This document shows, piece after piece, positions 41,329-51,600 of a DNA stretch of 64,000 bases (positions are counted from its first letter, which is position 1; every line of letters starts with the position of its first letter). Origin of the DNA: Flavobacteriaceae bacterium GF1 (lineage in GTDB: Bacteria; Bacteroidota; Bacteroidia; Flavobacteriales; Flavobacteriaceae); contig WNKP01000016.1 of the NCBI GenBank assembly GCA_009797885.1, positions 1-64,000 of the forward strand, read 5' to 3'. The notes below the pieces were generated by a model that had not been told where the DNA came from, searched no databases, and was given only the letters and a program-made list of their open reading frames with translations. The position numbers were made by a program, and so were the translations under genes.

Positions 41329-42584
41329 ACCTAGTCAGAAAGACCAATACGTACTATCTCCTATTTCTGGCCTTTATTTTTCCAGTGATGCTTTCCATGG
41401 ATTATTACCTCATTCAATATTTGGTGAATGGTGAGGTAGAAGAACTCCTCTTACACGAGCGTGAACGCATCGATTTTCATCTTAAGGAAGAAGGCGTACT
41501 TCCCACCTCCAATTATTTGTTTCAAACCGTTCCCGTGAAAGAAGGTTCAGTATTCAACGAAGTATTCAGGGATACCGTATTGTATGAAGCCTATGCCGAT
41601 AAAAATATCCCTTATCGCATCTACACGTTCAAATCGTCCATAAATTCCCAACCTGTAAAAATTTCCCTCAAACACATTCTGTTGGAAATCAATGAGCTCA
41701 TATGGACGCTTTTTGTAACCACCAGTTTTATTATTGTATTGCTGGCCCTTGGGTTTTACTTCATCAATCGTAAAATATACAAATGGGCATGGAACCCCTT
41801 CTTCAAAAACCTCTCGAAACTCAAACAGTACGATGTGACCAAAAAGGGCCCTATCCATCTTAAAAGCTCCAATATCATAGAGTTCGAGGAGCTTAACCAT
41901 GTGATTACGGACTTAATACATCAAGTGAAGAAAGACTTTCAAAACCTCAAGGAATTCAACGAAAACATTTCGCATGAAGTACAGACCCCCCTGGCCATTA
42001 TCCGAAACAAGGTGGTCTTGCTTTTGGAAAGCAAAAACCTTAATGAGAAGGAACTTCAACGAATGCAAGCCATTTATCAAGAAACCAATAAGCTCTCAAA
42101 AATAGGAAAATCACTGACCCTAATTTCGAGGATCGAAAATCAGGAATTCAAACGATTGGATAGTGTGGACGTCCACACCATTATAGGGAACATTCTCAGT
42201 CATATGGAGGAAATCATCAACTTTAAACATCTTACCGTATCCACTGAGTTGGAGCCCGTGACCATAGAATGTGACCATATTTTGGCCGATATCCTGCTTA
42301 CCAATCTTATCAAAAATGCCGTGCAGCACAACAAGGAAGACGGGGTGATAAAAATGGTCCTGAACGAGGAGAAATTTGAAATTATCAATACCGGCGAGAT
42401 TTCCGAGATAGCCACCGAAAAACTGTTCAACCGGTTCCAAAAAGGCAGTTCTGTAAAAGAGTCCCTGGGACTGGGCTTGGCCATCAATCAAAAAATATGT
42501 GAAATCTATGGATTTCAATTGGATTATCAACGCAAGGATAAAATTCACACGTTTTCTTTGTTCTTTAAAAGGAACAAGGAGTGA
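41325..42584 (+). CDS. Sensor histidine kinase
   Basis: 419 residues. Two membrane helices (about 8-30 and 125-148) enclose a periplasmic sensor of about 95 residues with no recognised domain. HAMP-like linker, then the H-box ISHEVQTPLAIIRNK with phospho-acceptor His217, the N-box (LIKNAVQHN) and the G-box GLGLAINQKICEIYG. Pairs with the preceding response regulator. Confidence 0.95.
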   Translation: MNLVRKTNTYYLLFLAFIFPVMLSMDYYLIQYLVNGEVEELLLHERERIDFHLKEEGVLPTSNYLFQTVPVKEGSVFNEVFRDTVLYEAYADKNIPYRIYTFKSSINSQPVKISLKHILLEINELIWTLFVTTSFIIVLLALGFYFINRKIYKWAWNPFFKNLSKLKQYDVTKKGPIHLKSSNIIEFEELNHVITDLIHQVKKDFQNLKEFNENISHEVQTPLAIIRNKVVLLLESKNLNEKELQRMQAIYQETNKLSKIGKSLTLISRIENQEFKRLDSVDVHTIIGNILSHMEEIINFKHLTVSTELEPVTIECDHILADILLTNLIKNAVQHNKEDGVIKMVLNEEKFEIINTGEISEIATEKLFNRFQKGSSVKESLGLGLAINQKICEIYGFQLDYQRKDKIHTFSLFFKRNKE

Positions 42585-42632
42585 TAAACACAATAACAAT
42601 TAGGCAAATCAATTAATACACACAAATACCAT

Positions 42633-45350
42633 ATGGAAAAGAAAACACTTGAGTTGGAAGGGCTCTTAAAGATAAGGACGGATTTTAACTATCTCGTTTC
42701 CACCTTTAAAGAGATGCTGTATTCGCTTGGAGAGGACGACATAGCCGCAATGATCCCCTCCGAAAGTAACCCATCATCTTTAAATCATTCCAAGGTCTCC
42801 AATGGAAAGCTTGCACAAGCCATTGGAATTTCCTTTGAGTTGCTCAATTTGGTGGAAGAAAATGCAGCCACCCAGTTCCGGCGAAAAACGGAAACCCAAT
42901 TTGGATTGGAAAACATCCGTGGGTCATGGGGAGAGACCTTAAAACTTTGGAAAACATCGGGACTCAAAGAGCAAGAAATAGTGGACTTGTTATCCAAAGT
43001 AAATGTAATGCCCGTGTTAACGGCGCATCCTACGGAAGCCAAGCGGTTGACCGTATTGGATATTCACCGCGAACTTTATGTACTGTTGGTGAAAAATGAA
43101 AACCCGGTTTGGTCGGCTTCTGAACGGGAAGTCATTAAACAAGAAATTAAAAGTGTACTGGAACGCTGGTGGCGTACGGGTGAAATCTATCTACAAAAAC
43201 CCAGATTGGAAGATGAACGCAGCAATGTAATGCACTATTTTGTCAACGTGTTTCCCGAAGCGTTGCACCTCACGGACCAGCGTTTGCTCGATGCTTGGAA
43301 ATACACCGGATTTTCTTCGGAACTGCTCAAATGGCCGGAACAGTTTCCCAATCTGCAATTTGGAAGCTGGGTAGGTGGTGATCGGGATGGGCATCCCTAT
43401 GTTACCCCAGCTTTCACTGCCAATACCCTAAAGCTCCATCGACAGGCTGCGTTGAAAATAATGCGAAAAGAACTGGTTCAATTGGCCCGAAAGCTCAGTT
43501 TTTCGGAATTCTTAAATGACATTCCAGCCAAGTTCCTTTCTGATTTAAAGGTACAGGCGAAAGCCCTCGGCAAAGCCGGACAGGAGGCCGTGGAACGCAA
43601 TCCTTCGGAACCCCTTCGGCAGTTTGTGAATTTGATGATCGTTCGTTTGGACAATACCATGGCAGAACGCTTCGAGCTCGGTGAGGATAGCTATTATGGG
43701 CGTCCCAACGCCTTGGCTGCTGATTTAAAGGAATTAAGGGCCCTCTTAATACATTTAAAGGCCGATCGTATAGCCACGCAGCACCTCTTTCGCCTAGAGC
43801 GGTCATTGGCTTGTTTTGGCTTCCATTTGGCAAAGCTGGATATACGGCAGAACAGTGCCTATCATGAGAAGGCCATTGAACAAATACTAAAAGCCTCCGG
43901 ATTTAAAGATGCGAACTATTCGAGTTGGGATGAGGAAAAAAGGTTGTCCTTTATCAATGAAGAACTACAGAGTAACCGTCCATTTTTGGTAACGGATACC
44001 CCCTGCGGACTGGAAGCAGATAATGTACTCGGGTATTTTAGGGAGGTAAAACACTACATAGATCGGTATGGAGCAGATGGTATTGGTTCCGTAATCGTTA
44101 GTATGACCCGTAGTTTGAGCGACCTGCTTGTTGTTTTTCTATTCTTGCGCGAAGTGGGCCTCAAAGAAGCCCGACTTCCGGTAGTGCCACTTCTGGAAAC
44201 CATTGATGATTTGGTGGAAGGCCCAAGTATCCTAGAGGCTTTTTTGACCCACCCCATTGTGAAAGAGCAACGTGAAGGTAAAACGTCGTTTGTACAAGAA
44301 GTGATGTTGGGGTACAGTGACAGCAATAAGGACGGTGGAATATTGACCAGTCGATGGAACATATACAAGGCAGAAGAAAGACTTACACAGGTAGGTGACC
44401 GTCATGGTGTTAAGCTTCGTTTTTTCCACGGAAGGGGTGGAACCATTAGTAGAGGTGGAGGGAAAATCCATCGCTTTTTGGAAAGTATGCCCCCTGGCTC
44501 CATGAGTGGGCATATAAAGATGACCGTACAGGGCGAGACCATTGCAAATCAGTTTGCGAATCGTGTGAACGCCGGTTATAATTTGGAGATGTTTATTTCA
44601 GGAACGGCCCGGCAGGCAATGCTCTCTTCGGACAAACGAAAAGAGCAAAAATTATATGACATCATGGACCGTCTTGTAACTATGGCACGCAGTAAGTACA
44701 GGGAATTACTGGACCACCCTAAATTTATTGAATTCTATAGCAAGGCCACCCCTATAGATGTATTGGAACAAAGCAAGATTGGTTCCAGGCCGGCACGAAG
44801 AACCGGTCAGCGGTCCCTCAACGACCTTCGCTCCATTCCATGGGTGTTCAGTTGGAACCAGTCGCGATTCAACCTTACCGGATGGTTTGGAACCGGTGAA
44901 GCTTTTGGCAAGTTCAAAGAGCAGCATCCGGAGGATTTCGAATTCTTAAAAACTGCGGCCCGGGAATGGCCATTCCTGAAATACGGTTTAATTCAAATCG
45001 AGACCAACCTTTTGAATTCGGATACGGAAATCATGAAAATTTTTGCCGATCAGGTAACCGATGCCAATACAAGAAAGGAACTCATGGAACTTATCCTTAC
45101 CGATTACGATACTTGCTTAAAACAGATTGAAAACCTCATGGGCTCGTCTGTTGAAGATCGAAGAATCTCGAGATTGGAAAACAACAGACTGAGGAAAGAG
45201 GCCCTGGGCATACTCCATGAAATACAAATGGAATCACTCAAAAAATGGCGCAAGCTAAAGGAAAGTGACTCACAGGAAGCCAATGAACTATTGCTCATGC
45301 TTTTGTTATTGGTCAATACCCTATCCGGCGGATTGAAAAATACGGGGTGA
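42633..45350 (+). CDS. ppc: Phosphoenolpyruvate carboxylase
   Basis: 905 residues, the usual length. Catalytic His132 in LTAHPTEAKR, the flexible loop FHGRGGTISRGGG, the GSRPARR segment, and the conserved C-terminal NTG. The second active-site loop reads TVQGE rather than the common TEQGE. It makes oxaloacetate from phosphoenolpyruvate and bicarbonate to fill the citric acid cycle. It follows the two-component pair by 48 bp, so it could be one of its targets. Confidence 0.95.
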   Translation: MEKKTLELEGLLKIRTDFNYLVSTFKEMLYSLGEDDIAAMIPSESNPSSLNHSKVSNGKLAQAIGISFELLNLVEENAATQFRRKTETQFGLENIRGSWGETLKLWKTSGLKEQEIVDLLSKVNVMPVLTAHPTEAKRLTVLDIHRELYVLLVKNENPVWSASEREVIKQEIKSVLERWWRTGEIYLQKPRLEDERSNVMHYFVNVFPEALHLTDQRLLDAWKYTGFSSELLKWPEQFPNLQFGSWVGGDRDGHPYVTPAFTANTLKLHRQAALKIMRKELVQLARKLSFSEFLNDIPAKFLSDLKVQAKALGKAGQEAVERNPSEPLRQFVNLMIVRLDNTMAERFELGEDSYYGRPNALAADLKELRALLIHLKADRIATQHLFRLERSLACFGFHLAKLDIRQNSAYHEKAIEQILKASGFKDANYSSWDEEKRLSFINEELQSNRPFLVTDTPCGLEADNVLGYFREVKHYIDRYGADGIGSVIVSMTRSLSDLLVVFLFLREVGLKEARLPVVPLLETIDDLVEGPSILEAFLTHPIVKEQREGKTSFVQEVMLGYSDSNKDGGILTSRWNIYKAEERLTQVGDRHGVKLRFFHGRGGTISRGGGKIHRFLESMPPGSMSGHIKMTVQGETIANQFANRVNAGYNLEMFISGTARQAMLSSDKRKEQKLYDIMDRLVTMARSKYRELLDHPKFIEFYSKATPIDVLEQSKIGSRPARRTGQRSLNDLRSIPWVFSWNQSRFNLTGWFGTGEAFGKFKEQHPEDFEFLKTAAREWPFLKYGLIQIETNLLNSDTEIMKIFADQVTDANTRKELMELILTDYDTCLKQIENLMGSSVEDRRISRLENNRLRKEALGILHEIQMESLKKWRKLKESDSQEANELLLMLLLLVNTLSGGLKNTG

Positions 45351-45565
45351 TACATGATGTAGCGATTTGGGAATTGTTCCCCAATAGTTCTTCCCAAAAG
45401 CAGATGATCATTAGAAACAGCGTATCCAATAGAATTTGGGTACGCTATTTATTTCTATTGACAACTATGAGTGGGCAACTTTTCTTTCATAGCCCCATGC
45501 TTAAGTTGATGTCCATTTTTCTGGGGAAACAACAAGTTTTCAGTAATAGGTGGTCAAATCCGCAC

Positions 45566-45602
45566 CTAAAAACAAAACCCTGATACAAAACTCGTATCAG
45601 GG
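45566..45602 (-). terminator. Terminator of the TonB receptor operon
   Basis: On the minus strand, downstream of the receptor stop, CCCTGATAC (45602-45594) pairs with GTATCAGGG (45586-45578) around a 7-base loop, followed by TTTTGTTTTT. It closes the minus-strand NRPS/receptor operon. Confidence 0.88.
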
Positions 45603-45647
45603 AAATGAAAATCATAAAAAGCTTAAATGGGACAACCATGGTTTAAA

Positions 45648-47918
45648 CTAGAAGTTCACGGACAACCGCCCTCTTAGGAAGAAGGGTGCTCCCGGTGTAA
45701 AGGTTATTTCTTCTACGGATTCCACTTCATCGAATAATCGGGTTTCTGTAGCAAACTGGGTTTCATTCCATTCCACGTCAAACAAATTCTCAACGATTAT
45801 TCCCATGGACCAGTTTTTGGAAAAATTGTAATTAAGATTCAAATCCGTAACAAAATAGCCCTCTGCAATTATGGAATCATCCTCATTTGCAGGGCGGTCA
45901 CCAATGTACCTGTAGCTTATGTTACCTGAAAACTTACCAAGGTTGCTCACCGTTAAGCCTCCGGTAGAGGTTAAATCCGGAGCCAATGGAATAAAATCCT
46001 GCCCATCCGGTTCATCAATACTTCTGGCTACGGTATAGTTGATATCAAAATTGGCAAACAACCAATCATTGATCTGATAGCGTGCCCCCAAATCCGCGCC
46101 ATAGCGGCGGGTACGGCCACTGGGTTCCACAATGGCTTCGTCACCCACAAAAACAAATTCCTGTTCCAAGGCCAAATACCAAAGGCCTGCGTTCAACAAA
46201 AAACGTTTAAAGGGCTTGGCAATGATCCCAATATCGCTACCAAAGGCAGAGGGCAAGGTTTCCTCAACACCTCCCACAGGGTCGGTCACTACGCGGCTAT
46301 CATTGGAGTGGAACCCAAAACCATTTTTCAAAAACAGTTGAAGGTTTGGAGAGGCGCTATAAATAAAATTGAGTTTAGGGCTAACAATTTGATCGTCCAC
46401 CTTAGGATTTCTAAAAACAGAGGTTGGGTTACCTTGGGAATCAAAGTTCAAAAAGTCCGTGTACTCAAAATTAAAATAATCCACACGCAAACCGGGGTTA
46501 ATGGTCCATCGGTTCAGCTTTATATCCGCATTGGCAAATGCGTATACGTTCAATTCGTCCACATCACCGAAAGCCAAACGACTAAGGATTTCCCTACGAT
46601 TTCGGGTTCTGGACAATTGCACGTCATTATTGTCATCATAACGAAATCCCAATCCAGATTGTAGGCTTAACTGGGTACTATGGTCCTTGGTGTGAAAAGA
46701 TCGACCGTACACCGTCTCCGCCCCAATTATTGTCCTATCCTCCACTTGCTGTATTTGGTCTCCATTTACAGGGTCGTTAAGGAAAAACGTAAAATTGGAA
46801 AAGAGTTCAAACGTATATTTGGACAGGAAGGCCTTGGTTTTCAAACTCTGGTGTTCATCCAGTTGCTTAAAATGGTTCAACCATATGTTTGAACGGCTGG
46901 TGTTTCCTCCTTCGGTATCGTCTATCGCACCAAATCTTGATATCCGCCCCTGATCCACTGCCCGCTGGGGAATCTGTCCAGATTGATTCCATTTGCTCTG
47001 AAAATGGGAAAGGCTTATGGTCAATTCCTCGTCCGTATAATTATTGAAATTGTAGCGGCCCAAGACGTTGACGCGATTAAAGTTCTGGGGGGATTCAAAT
47101 ACGCCATCGGACACAAGAAGTTCCGATGCCACATAGGCGTTGCTAAAATCACTTTCCGAAATCTTGACCATTCCAAGGGCCCTTACCGTATTAAATTGCC
47201 CGGCTTCCAAGGTAATCTGACTTTGGTCCAATTTCTTTTTGGTATGCAACTCCACATAGCCGGCGGTATTGAAATTACCAACATTCGCATAATACGGGCC
47301 TTTTCCAAAATCGATTTCCTCAATGGTCTCCGGAATTATAAAATGTAGGTCTGCATATCCTTGACCATGGGCATGGGACACCATATTGACCGGAAGACCG
47401 TCAACGCTTAGGGCAATATCCGTTCCGTGATCAATATCAAAACCCCGTAAAAAAATCTGCTCTGCCTTTCCACCACCACCATGTTGGCCTATGATCAGGC
47501 CAGGTACCCTTCTAATAATCTCCTGGGCCGATCTTACCGGATTCGTTTTAACATCAATGTTCACAAAATTGTTCAAGGCATTTATTTTGGATACCAGCAC
47601 CACCTGATCCAAGGAGATGGCCTCTTCCTGCAATACCACATTGTAGACCGAGTTTAAATTTCCTTCCTTGATTTCCAGTTCTTGCCTCACATATCCCAAA
47701 CTGTAAAAATAAAGCACATGGCCTACCTCAATATCCTCCAGCTCATAATATCCGGACATATTAGTGTAAGCGTAGGTGCCATTGGTTTTGTTATAGACTC
47801 CGGCACCTTCCACCGGTTTGCCTTTTTCATCTGTTATCTTTCCCGATATTTCATGGGCCATAAGTCCGATAGGGCCACAAAACAGGAGGATCAATACTAT
47901 TTTCGTAATCAGTTTCAT
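45648..47918 (-). CDS. TonB-dependent outer membrane receptor
   Basis: 756 residues. Signal peptide 1-21 (ending LMAHE), a carboxypeptidase-regulatory-like domain (about 22-100, ISGKITDEKGKPVEGAGVY), a plug domain (about 105-230, LRGFDIDHGTDIALSVDG and HAHGQGYADLHF), and a 22-strand-type barrel ending in RGRLSVNF. It transports a ligand across the outer membrane using TonB energy. It is the last gene of a minus-strand cluster with an NRPS and a His-rich protein, so the likely ligand is the NRPS product, perhaps carrying a metal. The His-containing plug segment agrees with, but does not prove, a metal ligand. Confidence 0.93.
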   Translation of the reverse strand: MKLITKIVLILLFCGPIGLMAHEISGKITDEKGKPVEGAGVYNKTNGTYAYTNMSGYYELEDIEVGHVLYFYSLGYVRQELEIKEGNLNSVYNVVLQEEAISLDQVVLVSKINALNNFVNIDVKTNPVRSAQEIIRRVPGLIIGQHGGGGKAEQIFLRGFDIDHGTDIALSVDGLPVNMVSHAHGQGYADLHFIIPETIEEIDFGKGPYYANVGNFNTAGYVELHTKKKLDQSQITLEAGQFNTVRALGMVKISESDFSNAYVASELLVSDGVFESPQNFNRVNVLGRYNFNNYTDEELTISLSHFQSKWNQSGQIPQRAVDQGRISRFGAIDDTEGGNTSRSNIWLNHFKQLDEHQSLKTKAFLSKYTFELFSNFTFFLNDPVNGDQIQQVEDRTIIGAETVYGRSFHTKDHSTQLSLQSGLGFRYDDNNDVQLSRTRNRREILSRLAFGDVDELNVYAFANADIKLNRWTINPGLRVDYFNFEYTDFLNFDSQGNPTSVFRNPKVDDQIVSPKLNFIYSASPNLQLFLKNGFGFHSNDSRVVTDPVGGVEETLPSAFGSDIGIIAKPFKRFLLNAGLWYLALEQEFVFVGDEAIVEPSGRTRRYGADLGARYQINDWLFANFDINYTVARSIDEPDGQDFIPLAPDLTSTGGLTVSNLGKFSGNISYRYIGDRPANEDDSIIAEGYFVTDLNLNYNFSKNWSMGIIVENLFDVEWNETQFATETRLFDEVESVEEITFTPGAPFFLRGRLSVNF

Positions 47919-48113
47919 TTCAATTTTTTATAAGGTTAGCAATACATATCCCTAGTGTTACGGGCCATAGCCCCAACCGTATGGATAATTACAGTTTTTA
48001 ATAACTATTGGTTTTGACAGAATATGAAAACCATCAATCGGGACAGAATTCCAGATTGGAGAACTTTTTCAAAGCCCGTCACACATTTATGGTTCTCATT
48101 TATCTCCTTTTAT

Positions 48114-48578
48114 TCAGCTAAATTGGGGGGGAGGGTACTGCAAACGGACATATCCTTTCAAAAGGGGGCTAAAAGTATCAGGAAAGAACCAATGGGTTTT
48201 GGATACCAATATGCTTTTGGCGTATCCAGCTTTAGTCACCAAATGTTTATCCAAATTGTTTTGGGTAAGGGTTGATTTTGAACCAGGAATATGGTTGTCG
48301 GAAGCCCCATTAGAAATGGTGTTGATAAAGTCCAATACGGTATGATGGTGTCTACCTGAAAAAGACTTGTGGTGGTATTCCAAATGATGCTGGTCCATAC
48401 CAGGGTTTCCGTACTTATGCGATAAAATGTTCTCTGACGCTTGGATACTGTGCGAAAGACCATGAAACACCCTACCGATTTCCCTGTGAATGGGATGTAT
48501 TAGATAGATCGTGGCCATCATGAGGGTCACAAGTCTCAACGCTATCGGTTTTGTTCTCATCTCTTTTTTGGTTCTCAT
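48114..48578 (-). CDS. His-rich small protein with one membrane helix or signal anchor
   Basis: 154 residues. One hydrophobic segment (about 12-27, IALRLVTLMMATIYLI) near the N-terminus is followed by a His-rich part: HREIGRVFHGLSH, MDQHHLEYHHKSF and GRHHHTVLDF (about residues 31-82). I do not recognise a named family. The clustered His suggest metal binding outside the cytoplasm. It starts 38 bp after the NRPS-1 stop and lies 195 bp before the TonB receptor on the same strand. A second start at residue 7 (48560) is possible. Confidence 0.7.
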   Translation of the reverse strand: MRTKKEMRTKPIALRLVTLMMATIYLIHPIHREIGRVFHGLSHSIQASENILSHKYGNPGMDQHHLEYHHKSFSGRHHHTVLDFINTISNGASDNHIPGSKSTLTQNNLDKHLVTKAGYAKSILVSKTHWFFPDTFSPLLKGYVRLQYPPPQFS

Positions 48579-48616
48579 ATGCTATAGCATTCCTATGAAT
48601 TTTTTGAAAAAACCGA

Positions 48617-51600
48617 CTAAGATTCTTCCAATAGTGTTAGTATGGTTTCCTCAATGTATTTGGCATAGGAAGCAATCGTAGGCAACTCAAATATTTTGTT
48701 GAGCGGGACATTTAACTGAAATTCTTCATTGATCCTTGCGGTAACGCGGATAGCTGCCAATGAATGCCCTCCCAAAGCAATGAAATTATCCTCCGTCCCT
48801 ACTTTATTAAGCTGTAGCACTTCCTTCCATATTACTGCGATCAGTTCCTCTATCTCACCTTTGGGGGCTACATAGGGTGTTTCCAGATTCAATTGATCGG
48901 TATTCAATTGTTTTAGACTGTTCTTATCCACTTTTCCATTGGTGGTCAATGGGAACTGTTCAACATGTTTTATATATCGTGGCACCATATAATCAGGCAA
49001 TCCCTTCTTAAGATATTCTGCCATTTCAATGGAAGGCATGGGGGACGCCCCGGTATAGTAAGCCACAAGATGCTCCTGGCCCAGTTCCGTTTCACCAGGC
49101 TCCTCATACCCAATTTCCTTCATCATGCGCAATACCTCATCTTCATGTATGTATTCATTGATCTCGTCCAGGGTCTCCTGTCTTGTCTTGTGTCCCATAC
49201 GAACATCCCAACTGTAGGGATAAGAGTAATTGCTATAGCCTTTCTGCTTTTTATGGACATAGATACCCAATTGGTTGATAAGACAATTCGTGGAACGTCC
49301 CGTGTCAGTTGGCCTTCGCCAGCCGATATCATTTTCCAGTACCTTGATCATTTCTTCGAGACTAACATCCGTGTACCTGTAAAAATCAATAAAACGCACC
49401 TTTTGAAAGGTTTCATCATCTTTGAACATATCCGTATCCAATAACGCTTTGGCCGCATCTTCTTCTTGATGGTATAATTTTCTTGCTTCGAGAATGGTTT
49501 CGTCAATGCGGGCAACGTCCGTATCCTCCTTCCAGAACAGTTCCTCAGTTAAGCGGGTTTCGTAGAACTGTCCTCTTGAAAGTCCGGTAACCACAAACGG
49601 TATCTTCTTTTCCAGTGCAATCTTTGTACTTAGGGTATATATGGTTTTGAAGCATCCGTTGCAGACATTTTGATGTCGGTGAAGGCTATCAACAAAGATT
49701 TTGTTCATGTGCTCGGTAGTGCCATAAACATGGTCTATTCCCATCTTGGATACGATATTGTCAATGTTATCCTTGGCTTGATCGGAGATGTATCCATTGT
49801 CCAGGGTAAATGCCAATACCTTTAAGCCCATTCTCTTGAGTTGGGCTAGGATGTAGGTACTGTCCTTTCCCCCACTTAAGAGGGATAGGCAATCGTATTC
49901 CCGGTCTTTATCAAGATTGGGATCCAATAGTATTTTCTTAAGGTCTTCTTCCGTTTTGAAATAACGGAGTGCGCGGTCCCTGTATTCCTCAAAGGCATTA
50001 CATACGTGGCACACTCCGTTTTCATCAAAATCCGCATTGGGATAGTTGGAGGGCAATCCACATTCAACACAATTCAAAATTTCTTCTTCAGGAATGGTCT
50101 TTTTCCTTTCCATCAAAACAACCGCAGCACTCTCCACAGCAGGATGCTTTTCCATATTTGCTTCTATATCGGTAAGCTCAATACGGAAACCCCGCAATTT
50201 GACCTGCTCATCGCTCCTACCTAAATACTCATACTCCCCATCCTGATTGATTCGGGCCAAATCCCCAGTGTAGTATAGTTTTTTGGTTCCGTCAAAGGGA
50301 TGGTCCACAAATCTTTCGGAGGTCAGTTCGGATAAGTTGGCATATCCACTGGCCAATCCCATTCCACCGAGGTATAACTCCCCCACTACGCCATGGGGCA
50401 CCATATTTTTGTGGGAATCCAAAATGTAGGCTTCCATACCATCGATGGTGCGACCTATAGGCACTGAGGTTTGGTCATGCTTTTCCACATCGAACAATCC
50501 AACGATACAACCGACCGTTGCTTCCGTAGGACCGTATTCATTATAAATCCTTAGATGGTCGCCAAAGTTGTTTTGGACAGTCTTCGCCAATTGCGTTTTA
50601 AAATCCTCCCCCCCAACAATCATCGTTTTGATTTTGGAGTTGGATACGTCCTTCTCCCGAATCAGATTCAAGTGGGAAGGCGTAAGTTTTATACTAGTGA
50701 CCCTATTCTGCTCAAAAACGTCCATTAAGGATATATCCGGACCATGGGCACTCTCTTTATAGACCACTACTTCCCCTCCGGTGACAAGAGGTAAAAAAGT
50801 GGATGTAATGGTAAGATCAAAACCGATGGAAGTAAAGAGTGGGAAAATGTATTTTTCCGAGTTAGCGTAGGCCTTTTTGGCCCAATGGATATAGTTGGAT
50901 AAGGCACTATGTGGGATCAATACGCCTTTTGGATTGCCCGTGGAACCGGAAGTATACAGGATATAGGCAATGCCCGTTGCATCTCCCACTACATTGGGAA
51001 GGTCATTGGTTTGGGCAGTACTGTCCCAATCAATTGTATCAAATACCACGAGGGTCGCAGCACTACCGGAAATATCGCTTTTTAAAGTGGTACTCGTTAG
51101 TAATACAGTAACGGCAGCATCCTTAAGAATATAGTTGATGCGTTGTTTTGGTTGATTGGACGGAATGGGAATAAAAGTGCCCCCAATTTTCAAGATGGCC
51201 AATACCCCGATCAAATACTTCGGACTGCGTTCCATATACAATCCTATCCTATCGTTCTTTTTAGCTCCGCACTCCAACAAATAATGGGCCAATCGATCTG
51301 ATTTTTGATCCAATTGCCCATAGTTTATAGTGTCTTCCTTAAAACGTATTGCTGGAGCACCGGGATTGGCCCCTACCTGTTCTTTGAACAGATCAAGAAC
51401 CGTAGCACTGCCGACATTACCCGAGTCCTTATGCATAATCTGTTCAAGCTCGGTAGCCGTTGCCATACCAGGTGCATGTATGGATTGCCCCATATCCTCC
51501 AAAAAGGCATCCAACAAATTCAAAAAGTGCTGTGGTACTTTCCCAATTAAATCTGGGCCAAAAGTTCCATGGTTCAGATCAAACAATAGTTCCATGTCCC

